In this document: positions 35,212 through 43,911 of the stretch, piece after piece
Layout of the letters: each line of letters opens with the position of its first letter
How positions within the stretch are numbered: position 1 is the first letter of the stretch
Assembly (NCBI GenBank): GCA_030693515.1
Contig: JAUYAK010000068.1
Span: 53,106-117,105 of the forward strand
Direction: 5' to 3'
Source: Opitutaceae bacterium
GTDB taxonomy: Bacteria; Verrucomicrobiota; Verrucomicrobiia; Opitutales; Opitutaceae
Length of the DNA: 64,000 bases
Position numbers and translations under genes: made by a program
Notes under the pieces: generated by a model
Told to the model about the DNA's origin: nothing
What the model saw: the letters and a program-made list of their open reading frames with translations, nothing else
Database searches by the model: none

Positions 35212-36060
35212 ATGCCTGCGACAACCTCCTCCCGCAAACTCAACTTCATCGCCGCGCTGCTGCTGGCGGCCCTGTTCGGCCTGCTCGCCAGCCACCCCGC
35301 GCGCGCCGCCGAGCCATTCCGTCTGGATCGGATTGGCGTTGTGCGCTTCACGGCGGAGAGCGATGGCACGCTGCGCCGGCAGAACGCCGTGCTGCACGCC
35401 GACGGCCGGCTAAGCCTCCGCGCCGCGTCGACCGTGCCGCGGCCCGCCAACACGCCGGCGTTCGCGCTCGGCCGCAACCTCGTCCCCGCAGGGGCGTGGC
35501 AAGCCTATCACGCGCTCGGCACGGGCGCGCTCCAGCAGTTTGAGCTGCACGATGGCGGCGCGCAGGTGCATTTCGGCGGGGAGGCGTTCCTTCTGGTCGC
35601 TCCCAATTTCGAGGGGCCGCTCGCGGTCGGCCGCGTGATCAATCTCTCCGCCCGGATGCGGATCGGAGCCGGCCAGCCCGGTGTCGCCGGCTTCGTGATC
35701 GCCGAGCATGCCCGCCACGTCCTGATCCGAGCCGTCGGGCCCACGCTGCAAAAATTCGGCGTCGGCAACCCCGCGCCGGATCCGTTCCTGAGCGTGCAAC
35801 GCAATGGGCAGACCATCTACTTCAACGACGACTGGAACGAAGCCCCGGAAGCGACCGCCATCCGCGACGCCGCGGTTCGCGTCGGCGCGTTTCCTCTCGA
35901 CGAGGGTTCTTATGATGCCGCGCGGTTGATCGAGCTGCCGCCCGGCGCCTACACGGTCAGCGTCCAGCCATATCTCCCGGATTCGCCCGGCGGCGACGTG
36001 CTGCTTGAGATCTACAGCGTGCCACCCGACGTGGTGGAAATTCAGCCAACGTCGCCCTGA
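35212..36060 (+). CDS. Secreted protein with recurrent C-terminal module, paralogue B
   Basis: A 282-residue protein. The ATG at 35212 fits both the signal peptide (LNFIAALLLAALFGLLA, cleavage near ARA) and promoter P7; the longer frame from 35077 does not. The N-terminal half begins AEPFRLDRIGVVRFTAESDG and parallels AEPFRLDRIAIVQFSNDG in the product at 30948. The module runs from about 139 (INLSARMRIGAGQPGVAGFV, IRAVGPTLQKFGVG, PLDEGSYDAARLIELPPGAYTVSV) to VLLEIYSVPPD. The function is unknown. Presumed export and the shared promoter type suggest an envelope role in the metal response. Confidence 0.85.
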   Translation: MPATTSSRKLNFIAALLLAALFGLLASHPARAAEPFRLDRIGVVRFTAESDGTLRRQNAVLHADGRLSLRAASTVPRPANTPAFALGRNLVPAGAWQAYHALGTGALQQFELHDGGAQVHFGGEAFLLVAPNFEGPLAVGRVINLSARMRIGAGQPGVAGFVIAEHARHVLIRAVGPTLQKFGVGNPAPDPFLSVQRNGQTIYFNDDWNEAPEATAIRDAAVRVGAFPLDEGSYDAARLIELPPGAYTVSVQPYLPDSPGGDVLLEIYSVPPDVVEIQPTSP

Positions 36061-36081
36061 CATTTCCGGCTTCCCTGCAAC

Positions 36082-36117
36082 CGCCGCGCGGCCCGATGGC
36101 GCGCGGCGTTTTCTTTT
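36082..36117 (+). terminator. Strong intrinsic terminator after 35212 gene
   Basis: Perfect nine-pair stem CGCCGCGCG / CGCGCGGCG with a nine-base loop, followed by TTTTCTTTT. It closes the P7 unit. Confidence 0.9.
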
Positions 36118-36188
36118 CGCACGCGCCGGGTCGCGCGGCCAGCCGGCTCGAGTTGCCTTCACCCTTTCCCGGTGCACATGCTACCCGC

Positions 36189-36260
36189 GTGAACTGGCTC
36201 ACCTGGTCGCTGCTCCCCGCTGTCTTCGCCGCCGCCACCGCCATCCTCGCCCTGAAGTAG
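36189..36260 (+). pseudogene. Collapsed 23-codon remnant of the EamA gene
   Basis: GTG at 36189 opens a frame reading NWLTWSLLPAVFAAATAILA then LK and a TAG stop. The first 21 codons match the start of the EamA genes at 30088 and 40393 (NWLHWSLLSAVFAA.TAILA), and the last three match their common ALK end. About 350 bases of the middle are missing, probably by recombination between similar short CTCGCC/CTGGCC sequences. Confidence 0.8.
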
Positions 36261-36282
36261 TTTCCCCGTTCGCCCCGCTCCC

Positions 36283-36930
36283 ATGTATACCCCCGCCCAT
36301 TTCGCCGAGACACGCCCCGAAATATTGCACGCGCTCATCAATGCGCACCCGCTTGGCACCCTCGTCACGCTCGGCTCCGCCGGTCTCGATGCCAATCACA
36401 TCCCCTTCGAAATCGATCCGACTCCGACACCCGTCGCGCCGCTCGGCACGCTTCGCGCCCACGTTGCCCGGGCCAACCAAGTGTGGAAGGACTTCCGCGC
36501 TGACTTCGACTCGCTCGTTATTTTTCAGGGACCGCAAGCCTACATCTCACCCACGTCGTATGTGGAATCGAAGCCGGCCCACGGCAAAGTTGTTCCGACC
36601 TGGAATTACTGCGTCGTCCACGTCCACGGCGCGCTCCGCGTCATCGACGATCGCAACTGGCTTCGTGGGCAGGTCGAGCGCCTCGTGCGTCGCCACGAAG
36701 CCGCGCAACCGAAGCCCTGGCACGTCGCCGATGCACCGTCTGATTTCATCGAGCAACAACTCGCCGCCATCGTCGGCATCGAGATTCCGATCGCCCGCCT
36801 CGTCGGCAAATGGAAGGTCAGCCAGAACCGCCCCGGCGCCGACCGCGCGGGCGTGGCCGCCAGCTTGGCCGCGGGGCCGCAAGCGGAGTCGCAGGCAATG
36901 GCCAGGTTAGTCCGCGAACATGGCAGATAA
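36283..36930 (+). CDS. PaiB-family FMN-binding protein
   Basis: A 215-residue protein of the PaiB/FMN-binding split-barrel family. Signatures are MYTPAHFAETRPEILHALI at the start, GLDANHIPFEID, AHVARANQVWKDF, VIFQGPQAYISPTSYVESK, VPTWNYCVVHVHG and GKWKVSQNR near the C-terminus. Bacillus PaiB acts in regulation linked to protease and sporulation genes; elsewhere members are flavin or heme binding proteins of unclear role. It starts 22 bases after the EamA remnant. Confidence 0.9.
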   Translation: MYTPAHFAETRPEILHALINAHPLGTLVTLGSAGLDANHIPFEIDPTPTPVAPLGTLRAHVARANQVWKDFRADFDSLVIFQGPQAYISPTSYVESKPAHGKVVPTWNYCVVHVHGALRVIDDRNWLRGQVERLVRRHEAAQPKPWHVADAPSDFIEQQLAAIVGIEIPIARLVGKWKVSQNRPGADRAGVAASLAAGPQAESQAMARLVREHGR

Positions 36931-36998
36931 GACACGACGCACGAGGGAGGTCGCCCGCGTTGAGGGCGGTTCCGGCGATGCGCGTTGGCGCGGGCAGG

Positions 36999-37478
36999 TC
37001 AGTGGCGAGAGGCGGGGGGCGGGTGAATGACGGCGGTGACGACGAGCTCGACGGCAAGGTTCAGCGGCAGACGCGCGGGCGTGAACGCGGCGCGCGTATG
37101 CCATCCCCGCTCGCCGAGGACGGCGACGAACAAGTCGGATGCGCCATCGAGGACGCGCGGGGCATTGAGCCAGCCGGGCGCGGCGGCGACGTGGCCTTCC
37201 ACGCGCGCGAGCGACTCGAGCCGGTCGAACCCACCAAGCGCCGAGTGGATTTGTGCGAGCGTATTCAATGCGGCCAGCCGCGCGGCGGCGTAGCCTTCGG
37301 CCTCCGTCAAGTCCGCGCCGATCTGGCCGGTGTGGCGCAGCTCGCCATGCTCGATGGGAAACTGGCCGGAGAGGAACAGCAGGTTGCCGGCGATTCGCCA
37401 CGGTTGGTAGTTGCCCGCGGGCTTGGGCGGCTCGGGCAGGCGCAGGCCGAGTTGGTGGAGGCGTGATTCGACGTTCAT
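36999..37478 (-). CDS. RidA/YjgF-family protein
   Basis: A 159-residue protein from the ATG at 37478. Family features are GNLLFLSGQFPIEHGELRHTG, ADLTEAEGYAAARLAALN and LPLNLAVELVVTAVI at the end. RidA proteins hydrolyse reactive enamine/imine intermediates; this longer type is common in catabolic operons. The usual catalytic Arg segment near the C-terminus is not clearly conserved. It is downstream of, and on the same strand as, the racemase-family and cyclase genes (23 bases from the former), so it is probably the last gene of that operon. Confidence 0.85.
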   Translation of the reverse strand: MNVESRLHQLGLRLPEPPKPAGNYQPWRIAGNLLFLSGQFPIEHGELRHTGQIGADLTEAEGYAAARLAALNTLAQIHSALGGFDRLESLARVEGHVAAAPGWLNAPRVLDGASDLFVAVLGERGWHTRAAFTPARLPLNLAVELVVTAVIHPPPASRH

Positions 37479-37501
37479 GGGTGAGTGTGCGCGGGGCCGG
37501 C

Positions 37502-38482
37502 TCAGAATTCCCGCAGCAGCCGCCCGCCGCCGGCCAGCGGGTCGCTGAGCCCGTTTTCGCGCAGCGCATGCCAGAAGAGCACGGCGTTGACGCCGAGGAT
37601 GGGGATGCCGACGACGGGCTCGAGTCTCTCGGTCACATCGAGCAGGCTCATGTTGGTGCCGCATTGGACAATGGCGTCGAGCCTGTGCCCGGCCGTGGCC
37701 ATCAACTCGAAAATGGCCTGCTCCTTGGCCGAGTCGGGAATGTGCGCGATGTGTTGCGCGTTGGCGCAAGAGAAGCCGACGCTCACTACGACCGCGAAGC
37801 CGAGTTCCTCGAACATCCGGATCGCGGTTTCGTTCCCCGGCCGGTTGAAGGGCGTCAGCAGGCAGATGCGCCGCGCGCCAAATATCCGCAGCGCCGCCGG
37901 CATGGCTTCGTGCGAGGCGGACCAACCGAGACCCGAGGACACCTCGAGACGGGCGAGCGGCGAGCGGACCGCCTCAAGGCCGCCGACGACGTGTTCCAGG
38001 CTCATGCCCAGGATCACGTAGTGCGGCTGCGCCAGTGCCGCCACCTCCACCGCCGACGTCAGGCCGCCGAGGAACTGCTCCTGGTAGTCCAGCAGGTCGC
38101 GTTCGGTCGCCAGCCTCGGCTTCGGGGTGACGACATTCACCGTGTGCAGGCCGACGCCGCGCAAGCCCCGCGGCCCTTGGTTTGCGAAGATGATGCCCCA
38201 CAGCTCATGCTCCATACTGGTGTTGGTGGCAGGGATGATCAGCCCGAACTTCAACCGGAAGCTGCGCACATCGGGATAGGCGGTGTCCGGGTCGATGGCG
38301 TCGAGGTGCTCGGCCGGCTCACCGTCGAGGATGACGCCGGGAGCGGCCAACTCAGGCACCGGCGACGTGCTGACATGGGGATTCGGAATGGCCCGTCCAG
38401 ACAGGCGTCCGATTACGACCCGAGCAGGCAGGGAAGGCGCAATTTGCGGCCGCCCCGGCTGCTGAATCTCAGACAAGTTCAT
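37502..38482 (-). CDS. Asp/Glu racemase superfamily protein (maleate isomerase / arylmalonate decarboxylase-like)
   Basis: A 326-residue protein. FGLIIPATNTSMEHEL matches the N-terminal signature of maleate isomerase-type enzymes, and VQCGTNMSLLDVTERLE near the C-terminus carries the second catalytic Cys. At the position of the first Cys (usually a Cys-Thr/Ser motif) it has ILGMSLEHVVGG, with no Cys. Loss of the first but not the second Cys is the pattern of arylmalonate decarboxylase, so a decarboxylase or other non-racemase reaction is possible. There is an unusually long N-terminal extension (about 75 residues). It is the middle gene of the reverse operon. Confidence 0.82.
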   Translation of the reverse strand: MNLSEIQQPGRPQIAPSLPARVVIGRLSGRAIPNPHVSTSPVPELAAPGVILDGEPAEHLDAIDPDTAYPDVRSFRLKFGLIIPATNTSMEHELWGIIFANQGPRGLRGVGLHTVNVVTPKPRLATERDLLDYQEQFLGGLTSAVEVAALAQPHYVILGMSLEHVVGGLEAVRSPLARLEVSSGLGWSASHEAMPAALRIFGARRICLLTPFNRPGNETAIRMFEELGFAVVVSVGFSCANAQHIAHIPDSAKEQAIFELMATAGHRLDAIVQCGTNMSLLDVTERLEPVVGIPILGVNAVLFWHALRENGLSDPLAGGGRLLREF

Positions 38483-38519
38483 GATGTCCTCGATTGACGG
38501 CGGATGCCTGCGTGCGTGC

Positions 38520-39578
38520 CTACTTCCGAACCGGCAGCGCGATCGGCCGCATCGGGGCGCCGCTGGCGCCGCGCAGCTTCAGCGAGGCGGCGATGAAGGC
38601 GAATTCATACACCTGATCGCGGGCGAGTTCCTCCAGCTGCAGCTGCTCGATGAACATCACGCCTTTCTCGGCGAGCAGGTAGGTGTGCACGGGCACCCAG
38701 TTGCCTTCGCTCCCGGCCGGCAACGTCTCGAGCTTGGGATTCTCCTCACCGAGAATCAGCGCGGCCAAGCCGAGCTCTTCAGCGGTGAAGGCCTCCAGGC
38801 TCAGGTTGTCTGCGCCGAGGAGCATCGTGCCCTTTCGCTCCACCAGCCATTTCACCGCCTCCAGGCTCACGCCGGGATATTCGTGGAGGTATTTGGCGGC
38901 ATCGTGATAATGGCGGGCCTGGCCCGTGCGAATCAGCACCACGTCGCCCGGCGCCAGCTTGACGCCCTGCCGGTGCAGGGCGCCCTTCAGGTCGTCGGAG
39001 TTCACGCGGTAGTTGTGCGCCAGGGCGTCCACGCCCTTGTAAGCCGCCACGTCGATGAGGACGCCGCGCGCGATGATGGGCGGGATTGTCTCGGCGCCGG
39101 TCTTCTTCCAGCCCTTGTCGCCCAGGTGCCGGTCGGCCGAGAAGCCGTTCCAAATCTTCCCGTCCAAACCGAAGTGATTGAGGGCGTCGATATGCGTGCC
39201 CATGTGCGTATACATGGAAATCGCGTCCCCGGTGTAACTGACTTTCGAATTCATGCGCTCGCCCAGGCCGTTCGGATTGTCCACCACCGTGCCGCGGGGC
39301 GTGTGGGTGAGCCAGTATTGGTAGCCGGGATCGCCGAGTTGGTGGAAACTCGGCATGCCGACGAAATATTCCACGCTGAGGTCGTAGGTCTTGCCGGAAG
39401 CCACGTGGGAAAGGATGGCGAGGCGTGACTCGGGCGTCATGAGGTTGAGGGCGCCGATTTGGTCATCGGGTCCCCACGGGCTGGCGCCGACGCGTTCCCG
39501 CGGTTCCGCGGACCAGGTTTGCGGCGCGAGCAGGCTCGCGCCGAGGAGGAGGGCTTTGGCTGTCTGGATGGCATTCAT
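38520..39578 (-). CDS. Secreted cyclase-family (kynurenine formamidase-like) hydrolase
   Basis: A 352-residue protein starting at the ATG 39578; the longer frame to 39749 would cross into the divergent LysR region. The signal peptide is MNAIQTAKALLLGASLLA with cleavage near WSA. The metal-binding HMGTHIDALNHFG motif is that of the cyclase family (PF04199), metal-dependent hydrolases including kynurenine formamidase and isatin hydrolase. VLIRTGQARHY and GADNLSLE are further family blocks. First gene of the operon with the racemase and RidA family genes, divergent from the LysR pseudogene. Confidence 0.9.
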   Translation of the reverse strand: MNAIQTAKALLLGASLLAPQTWSAEPRERVGASPWGPDDQIGALNLMTPESRLAILSHVASGKTYDLSVEYFVGMPSFHQLGDPGYQYWLTHTPRGTVVDNPNGLGERMNSKVSYTGDAISMYTHMGTHIDALNHFGLDGKIWNGFSADRHLGDKGWKKTGAETIPPIIARGVLIDVAAYKGVDALAHNYRVNSDDLKGALHRQGVKLAPGDVVLIRTGQARHYHDAAKYLHEYPGVSLEAVKWLVERKGTMLLGADNLSLEAFTAEELGLAALILGEENPKLETLPAGSEGNWVPVHTYLLAEKGVMFIEQLQLEELARDQVYEFAFIAASLKLRGASGAPMRPIALPVRK

Positions 39579-39640
39579 GGCTGAGGTGGTTTCGTTGTTT
39601 CCGTTACCTTGATGACGATACCACCGACGACACGCGTCCG

Positions 39641-39681
39641 GGAAATACCATGTTCCTTGTGTCGCGATACCCTGCGGGTAT
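39641..39681 (+). promoter_or_regulatory. LysR operator region between cyclase operon and LysR pseudogene
   Basis: GGAAATACCATGTTCCTTG at 39641-39659 and the palindrome ATACCC-TGC-GGGTAT at 39667-39681, 12 bases before the ATG at 39694. Both blocks match the operator of the intact LysR gene at 34953. The operator has survived although the adjacent regulator is dead, so the intact LysR may act on it. Confidence 0.55.
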
Positions 39682-39693
39682 TGTCGCGCGGGC

Positions 39694-40290
39694 ATGGAAC
39701 TGCGCCATCTCCGCCACTGTGTCGCCGTGGCCGAGGAACAGAACGTCACGCGCGGCGGCCCGCCTGCACGTCTCGCAGCCGCCGCTCAAGCGGCAGATGC
39801 ACGACCTCGAGGAGGAGCTCGGGCGTCGCGCCGGACGTGCGCGTCACCCTCCATGACCATTCTTCGCCCGAGATGCTGGCCGGATCGCGCGAAGGGACGC
39901 CGCTGCGGAGCCTGCCAATCGTGGCCGGTGTGCCGCCGGGGCATCCGTTGGCGCGGCGGCGATCGGTGACGCTGAAGCAGGTGCTGGCCGAACCCCTCAT
40001 TGCCTTCGGGCGGAAGAATTATCCGGATTAACACGAATTCCTCGTCCGCCACACCGGAGTGCGCGCGCGGCGGTTTCGTCTCGATGAGGAATGCGACAGC
40101 GAGGCGAGCCTCATCACGGCGGTCGAGTCCGGCGAAGGCGTGGTCATCGCGATCGCGCTGCCGGCCGCCGCGGCTGGGCGCCGGCTTCGTTTCGTGCCGC
40201 ACTCGCCGCCTCTGCCTCCGGGATCGTCGGGATTGCCTGGCCCGCAAAGGGTGCGAGTTCCCTGACGCGCGAGTTTCTGGAAGTCTCCCG
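39694..40290 (+). pseudogene. Decayed LysR-family regulator
   Basis: The start MELRHLRHCVAVAEEQNVTR matches the intact regulator at 34953. A frameshift follows, then ARLHVSQPPLKRQMHDLEEELG in a second frame. A deletion of about 200 bases follows, after which PDVRVTLHDHSSPEML and RSVTLKQVLAEPLIAFGRKNYPD continue in a third frame to a TAA at 40029-40031. Beyond it come FRLDEECDSEASLITAV and, after a further shift, IVGIAWPAKGASSLTREFLEVSR. With frameshifts, a deletion and a nonsense codon it cannot make a regulator. Confidence 0.85.
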
Positions 40291-40392
40291 GACCGAAACG
40301 CGGACGAAGGCCGGATGGGGCTCCGCCTCGACGCGCGACCGGCTGGCCCGCTCAGCCTCGCCTTCGCGAGCCGCCGCGGCCAGCATCGCCGC

Positions 40393-40812
40393 ATGAACTG
40401 GCTCCACTGGTCGCTGCTTTCCGCCGTCTTCGCCGCCGCCACCGCCATCCTCGCCAAGATCGGCGTGGCGGGCGTCGATTCCAACCTCGCCACCGCCGTC
40501 CGCACGACCGTGGTGCTCGTGTTCGCCTGGGCCATCGTGCCGCTCACGACCCCTTATTCCGCGGTGGCCGCGCTGTCCGGCCGCACGCTGCTGTTTCTCG
40601 CGCTGTCCGGCCTCGCCACGGGCCTCTCGTGGCTGTGCTACTTCCGGGCCCTCCAGCTCGGCGACGCCTCCAAGGTCGCGCCCATCGACAAGCTCAGTGT
40701 CGTCTTCGTGCTCATCCTCGCCGCCGTGTTTCTCGGCGAGGCCCTCACGCTGAAAACCCTGCTGGGCGGCGGCCTGATCGCCGCCGGCGCCGTCGTGCTG
40801 GCCCTGAAATGA
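40393..40812 (+). CDS. EamA-family small membrane transporter, copy 2
   Basis: A 139-residue protein from the ATG at 40393, almost identical to the product at 30088 (differences such as AAATAI for AALTAI, TTPYSAV for TTRYAAV, TLLGGGL for TILGGSL). A single EamA domain; probably dimerises. It lies about 100 bases after the LysR pseudogene on the same strand and converges on the UDP-glucuronate decarboxylase gene (24-base gap). Confidence 0.88.
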   Translation: MNWLHWSLLSAVFAAATAILAKIGVAGVDSNLATAVRTTVVLVFAWAIVPLTTPYSAVAALSGRTLLFLALSGLATGLSWLCYFRALQLGDASKVAPIDKLSVVFVLILAAVFLGEALTLKTLLGGGLIAAGAVVLALK

Positions 40813-40836
40813 TCGGGTGGAGGCCGGCGCCGCGGC

Positions 40837-41763
<927 letters not shown>

Positions 41764-41932
41764 GGGAGCGAACCGTGGGACATCGCCCGCGGCATTTCCA
41801 GCCAAACATCGGCGCGGCGAAAACGGCGACGGCGCTTTGTTCCGGCCCGTGACAACAAAAAAGCCCGGGCGTGAAAAAATTGTGCGACACCTCGTGCCGC
41901 GTGCGCTGACCAAAGAGGCGCAGACCATAACC

Positions 41933-42622
41933 ATGAAAACTACCAATAAACTCACCCTCGCGCTCGCCGGCCTCACCCTCGCCGCCGGGCTTCACGCGCA
42001 GAGCACCACGACCGCGGTGCCCGCTCCACGCTCCGTGGCCTCGTCCTCCTCGGCCGGTCTCATCGGCACGCCCTACACCGAGCTCAAGTTCGGCGTGCAG
42101 GATATCAAGGGCAACTCGTCGCATGCCTACAGCATCGGCGCGGGCGCCAACACCGTGCTTGTCCCGCGCCAGCTGGATGGCGGCGCGTCCTACGCCTACA
42201 GCCGCATCGGCGGCGCGAGTCGCGGGCACACCAACACCATCGGCGGCTACCTCACCGCCTATGCGCCGACGCCCAGCTATCTCAACGACGTCGGGTTCCT
42301 GCGCAGCGCCAAGCCGTTCATCAGCGCCAACGCGGGCTGGGAATGGTCGAGCTACCCGACCGGCAGCGACGATCAGCCGCTCTGGGGCGCATCCGTGGGC
42401 ATTGAGATTCCCGCCGGCGCCGTGACGATCACGCCGCGCCTCAGCTACTCCGACGATTTCGAGGGCACCAGCCGGAGCAGCCAGTCTGTGGGCGCGGCGG
42501 TCGAGGTTAACTACTGGTATAGCCCGACGATGGCGTTTTTTGGCTCGGCCGGCGAAAGCGGGTTGCGCCATTCGAACCGCAGCGCGCGGAATTTCTTCAT
42601 CGGCCTGCGCTCGCGGCTCTGA
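41933..42622 (+). CDS. Putative outer-membrane beta-barrel protein
   Basis: A 229-residue protein from the ATG at 41933. The signal peptide is [17 protein letters not shown], cleaved before QSTTT. The mature part alternates short beta-strand-like stretches ([61 protein letters not shown]) and ends [10 protein letters not shown], as expected for an eight- to ten-strand barrel. I recognise no specific family. A terminator follows at 42670. Confidence 0.8.
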   Translation: MKTTNKLTLALAGLTLAAGLHAQSTTTAVPAPRSVASSSSAGLIGTPYTELKFGVQDIKGNSSHAYSIGAGANTVLVPRQLDGGASYAYSRIGGASRGHTNTIGGYLTAYAPTPSYLNDVGFLRSAKPFISANAGWEWSSYPTGSDDQPLWGASVGIEIPAGAVTITPRLSYSDDFEGTSRSSQSVGAAVEVNYWYSPTMAFFGSAGESGLRHSNRSARNFFIGLRSRL

Positions 42623-42669
42623 TCGCTCCGGTTTGAAACCGCGGGTGCGTTGACACGCCTCGCGGCCGA

Positions 42670-42702
42670 GCCCGCCCGGATTTTCCGTGCGGGCTTTTTA
42701 TT
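42670..42702 (+). terminator. Intrinsic terminator after 41933 gene
   Basis: Stem GCCCGC / GCGGGC at 42670-42675 and 42689-42694, with an inner GGA/TCC pairing, followed by TTTTTATTT. Confidence 0.8.
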
Positions 42703-42709
42703 TGCGGCA

Positions 42710-42737
42710 AGAAACCTGCCTCCATCCGCAGGTTTCT
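42710..42737 (-). terminator. Hairpin after tgt
   Basis: Perfect inverted repeat AGAAACCTGC / GCAGGTTTCT with an eight-base loop, starting five bases after the tgt stop on the reverse strand. There is only a weak T-run, so it may be a terminator or an mRNA-end stabiliser. Confidence 0.45.
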
Positions 42738-42741
42738 GCGT

Positions 42742-43911
42742 TTATGCCGCTCCATTCGAACGGGCCGCCGCGCCCCTCTCGTAGCGCTCGATCCAGGCGC
42801 GGTGCCACGGGCCGTAGTCGCCCGCCTCCAAGTGCGCTCGCGCCTGCGCCATCAGATTGAGGTAGAAATGCAGGTTGTGCAGCGTGAGGAGCGTGCAGCT
42901 CAGGATTTCACCGGCGACGGTGAGGTGACGGAGGTAGGCGCGGGAAAAATTGGCCGTGTAGTTGGCCGCGCCGGTGGCGTCCGTGCCCAGTTCCACAATC
43001 GGGCGCGGGTCGGTGCGGTATTTCTCATTGCGCAGATTCATCGGACCGTCGGGCGTGAAGACGAGGCCGTTGCGTGCGACGCGGCTCGGCAGCACGCAGT
43101 CAAACATGTCCACGCCGAGCGCAATCATCTTCAGGAGCTGCGGCGGGGTGCCGAGGCCCATCGTGTAGCGGGGCTTGTCGGCCGGCAGAAACGGCGTCGT
43201 GGCTCCCACCTGTTTCAGCATCTCCGGCTCCGGCTCGCCCACGCTCACGCCGCCGACCGCGTAGCCGGGAAAATCCAGCGCCGCCAGCGACTCCGCCGCC
43301 TCGCGCCGCAGGTCGTCAAACGTCGAGCCCTGCACAATGGCAAACACGTGGTGCCCGCCCGCGAGAAAGCCGCTGTCGGTCGCGATCTGTTTGCACTGGC
43401 CTGCCCATTTGAAGCTGCGCGCGACGGCCCGGGCGCACTCGTCGCGTTCGCAAGGCCAGGGCGGGCACTCGTCGATCACCATCGCGATGTCGCTGCCGAG
43501 GTTCTGCTGGATGCCCATGACCTCCTTGGGGCCGAGGAAGAGTTTCGCGCCGTCGAGGTGGGACGAAAACGCCACCCCGTCGTCGCGAATGTCGCGGAGC
43601 TTGGCCAACGAGAAAACCTGAAAGCCGCCGCTGTCCGTGAGGATAGGTCCGTCCCAGCCCATGAAGCGGTGCAAGCCACCGAGGTCGCGGATCACCTCCG
43701 AGGTCGGCCGCAGATTCAAGTGATAGGTGTTGCCGAGAATGATCTGCGCGCCGAGGTCGCGGAGGTGCTGCGGCGTGAGGGATTTCACGGTGCCCTGCGT
43801 GCCGACGGGCATGAAGATCGGCGTCTCGACGACGCCGTGCCGCGTGGTCAGCCGGCCGCGCCGGGCGGCCGTGGCTGTGTCGGTTTTGAGGAGCTGGAAG
43901 TGTGCGGGCAT
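42742..43911 (-). CDS. tgt: tRNA-guanine transglycosylase lacking the zinc cysteines
   Basis: A 389-residue protein, normal length. TGT exchanges guanine for preQ1 at tRNA position 34 in queuosine synthesis. Catalytic and base-binding blocks are intact: ILTDSGGFQVFSL, DECPPWP, GVSVGEPEPEM and VDMFDCVLPSRVARNG. The C-terminal zinc site is not: where family members read C-x-C-x2-C before YSRAYLHHL, this protein reads TDATGAANYTANFSRAYLRHL (parts: TDATGAANYT then ANFSRAYLRHL), with all three Cys replaced. Only the downstream His (LLTLHNLHFY) remains. It abuts the toxin gene with no gap. Confidence 0.93.
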   Translation of the reverse strand: MPAHFQLLKTDTATAARRGRLTTRHGVVETPIFMPVGTQGTVKSLTPQHLRDLGAQIILGNTYHLNLRPTSEVIRDLGGLHRFMGWDGPILTDSGGFQVFSLAKLRDIRDDGVAFSSHLDGAKLFLGPKEVMGIQQNLGSDIAMVIDECPPWPCERDECARAVARSFKWAGQCKQIATDSGFLAGGHHVFAIVQGSTFDDLRREAAESLAALDFPGYAVGGVSVGEPEPEMLKQVGATTPFLPADKPRYTMGLGTPPQLLKMIALGVDMFDCVLPSRVARNGLVFTPDGPMNLRNEKYRTDPRPIVELGTDATGAANYTANFSRAYLRHLTVAGEILSCTLLTLHNLHFYLNLMAQARAHLEAGDYGPWHRAWIERYERGAAARSNGAA

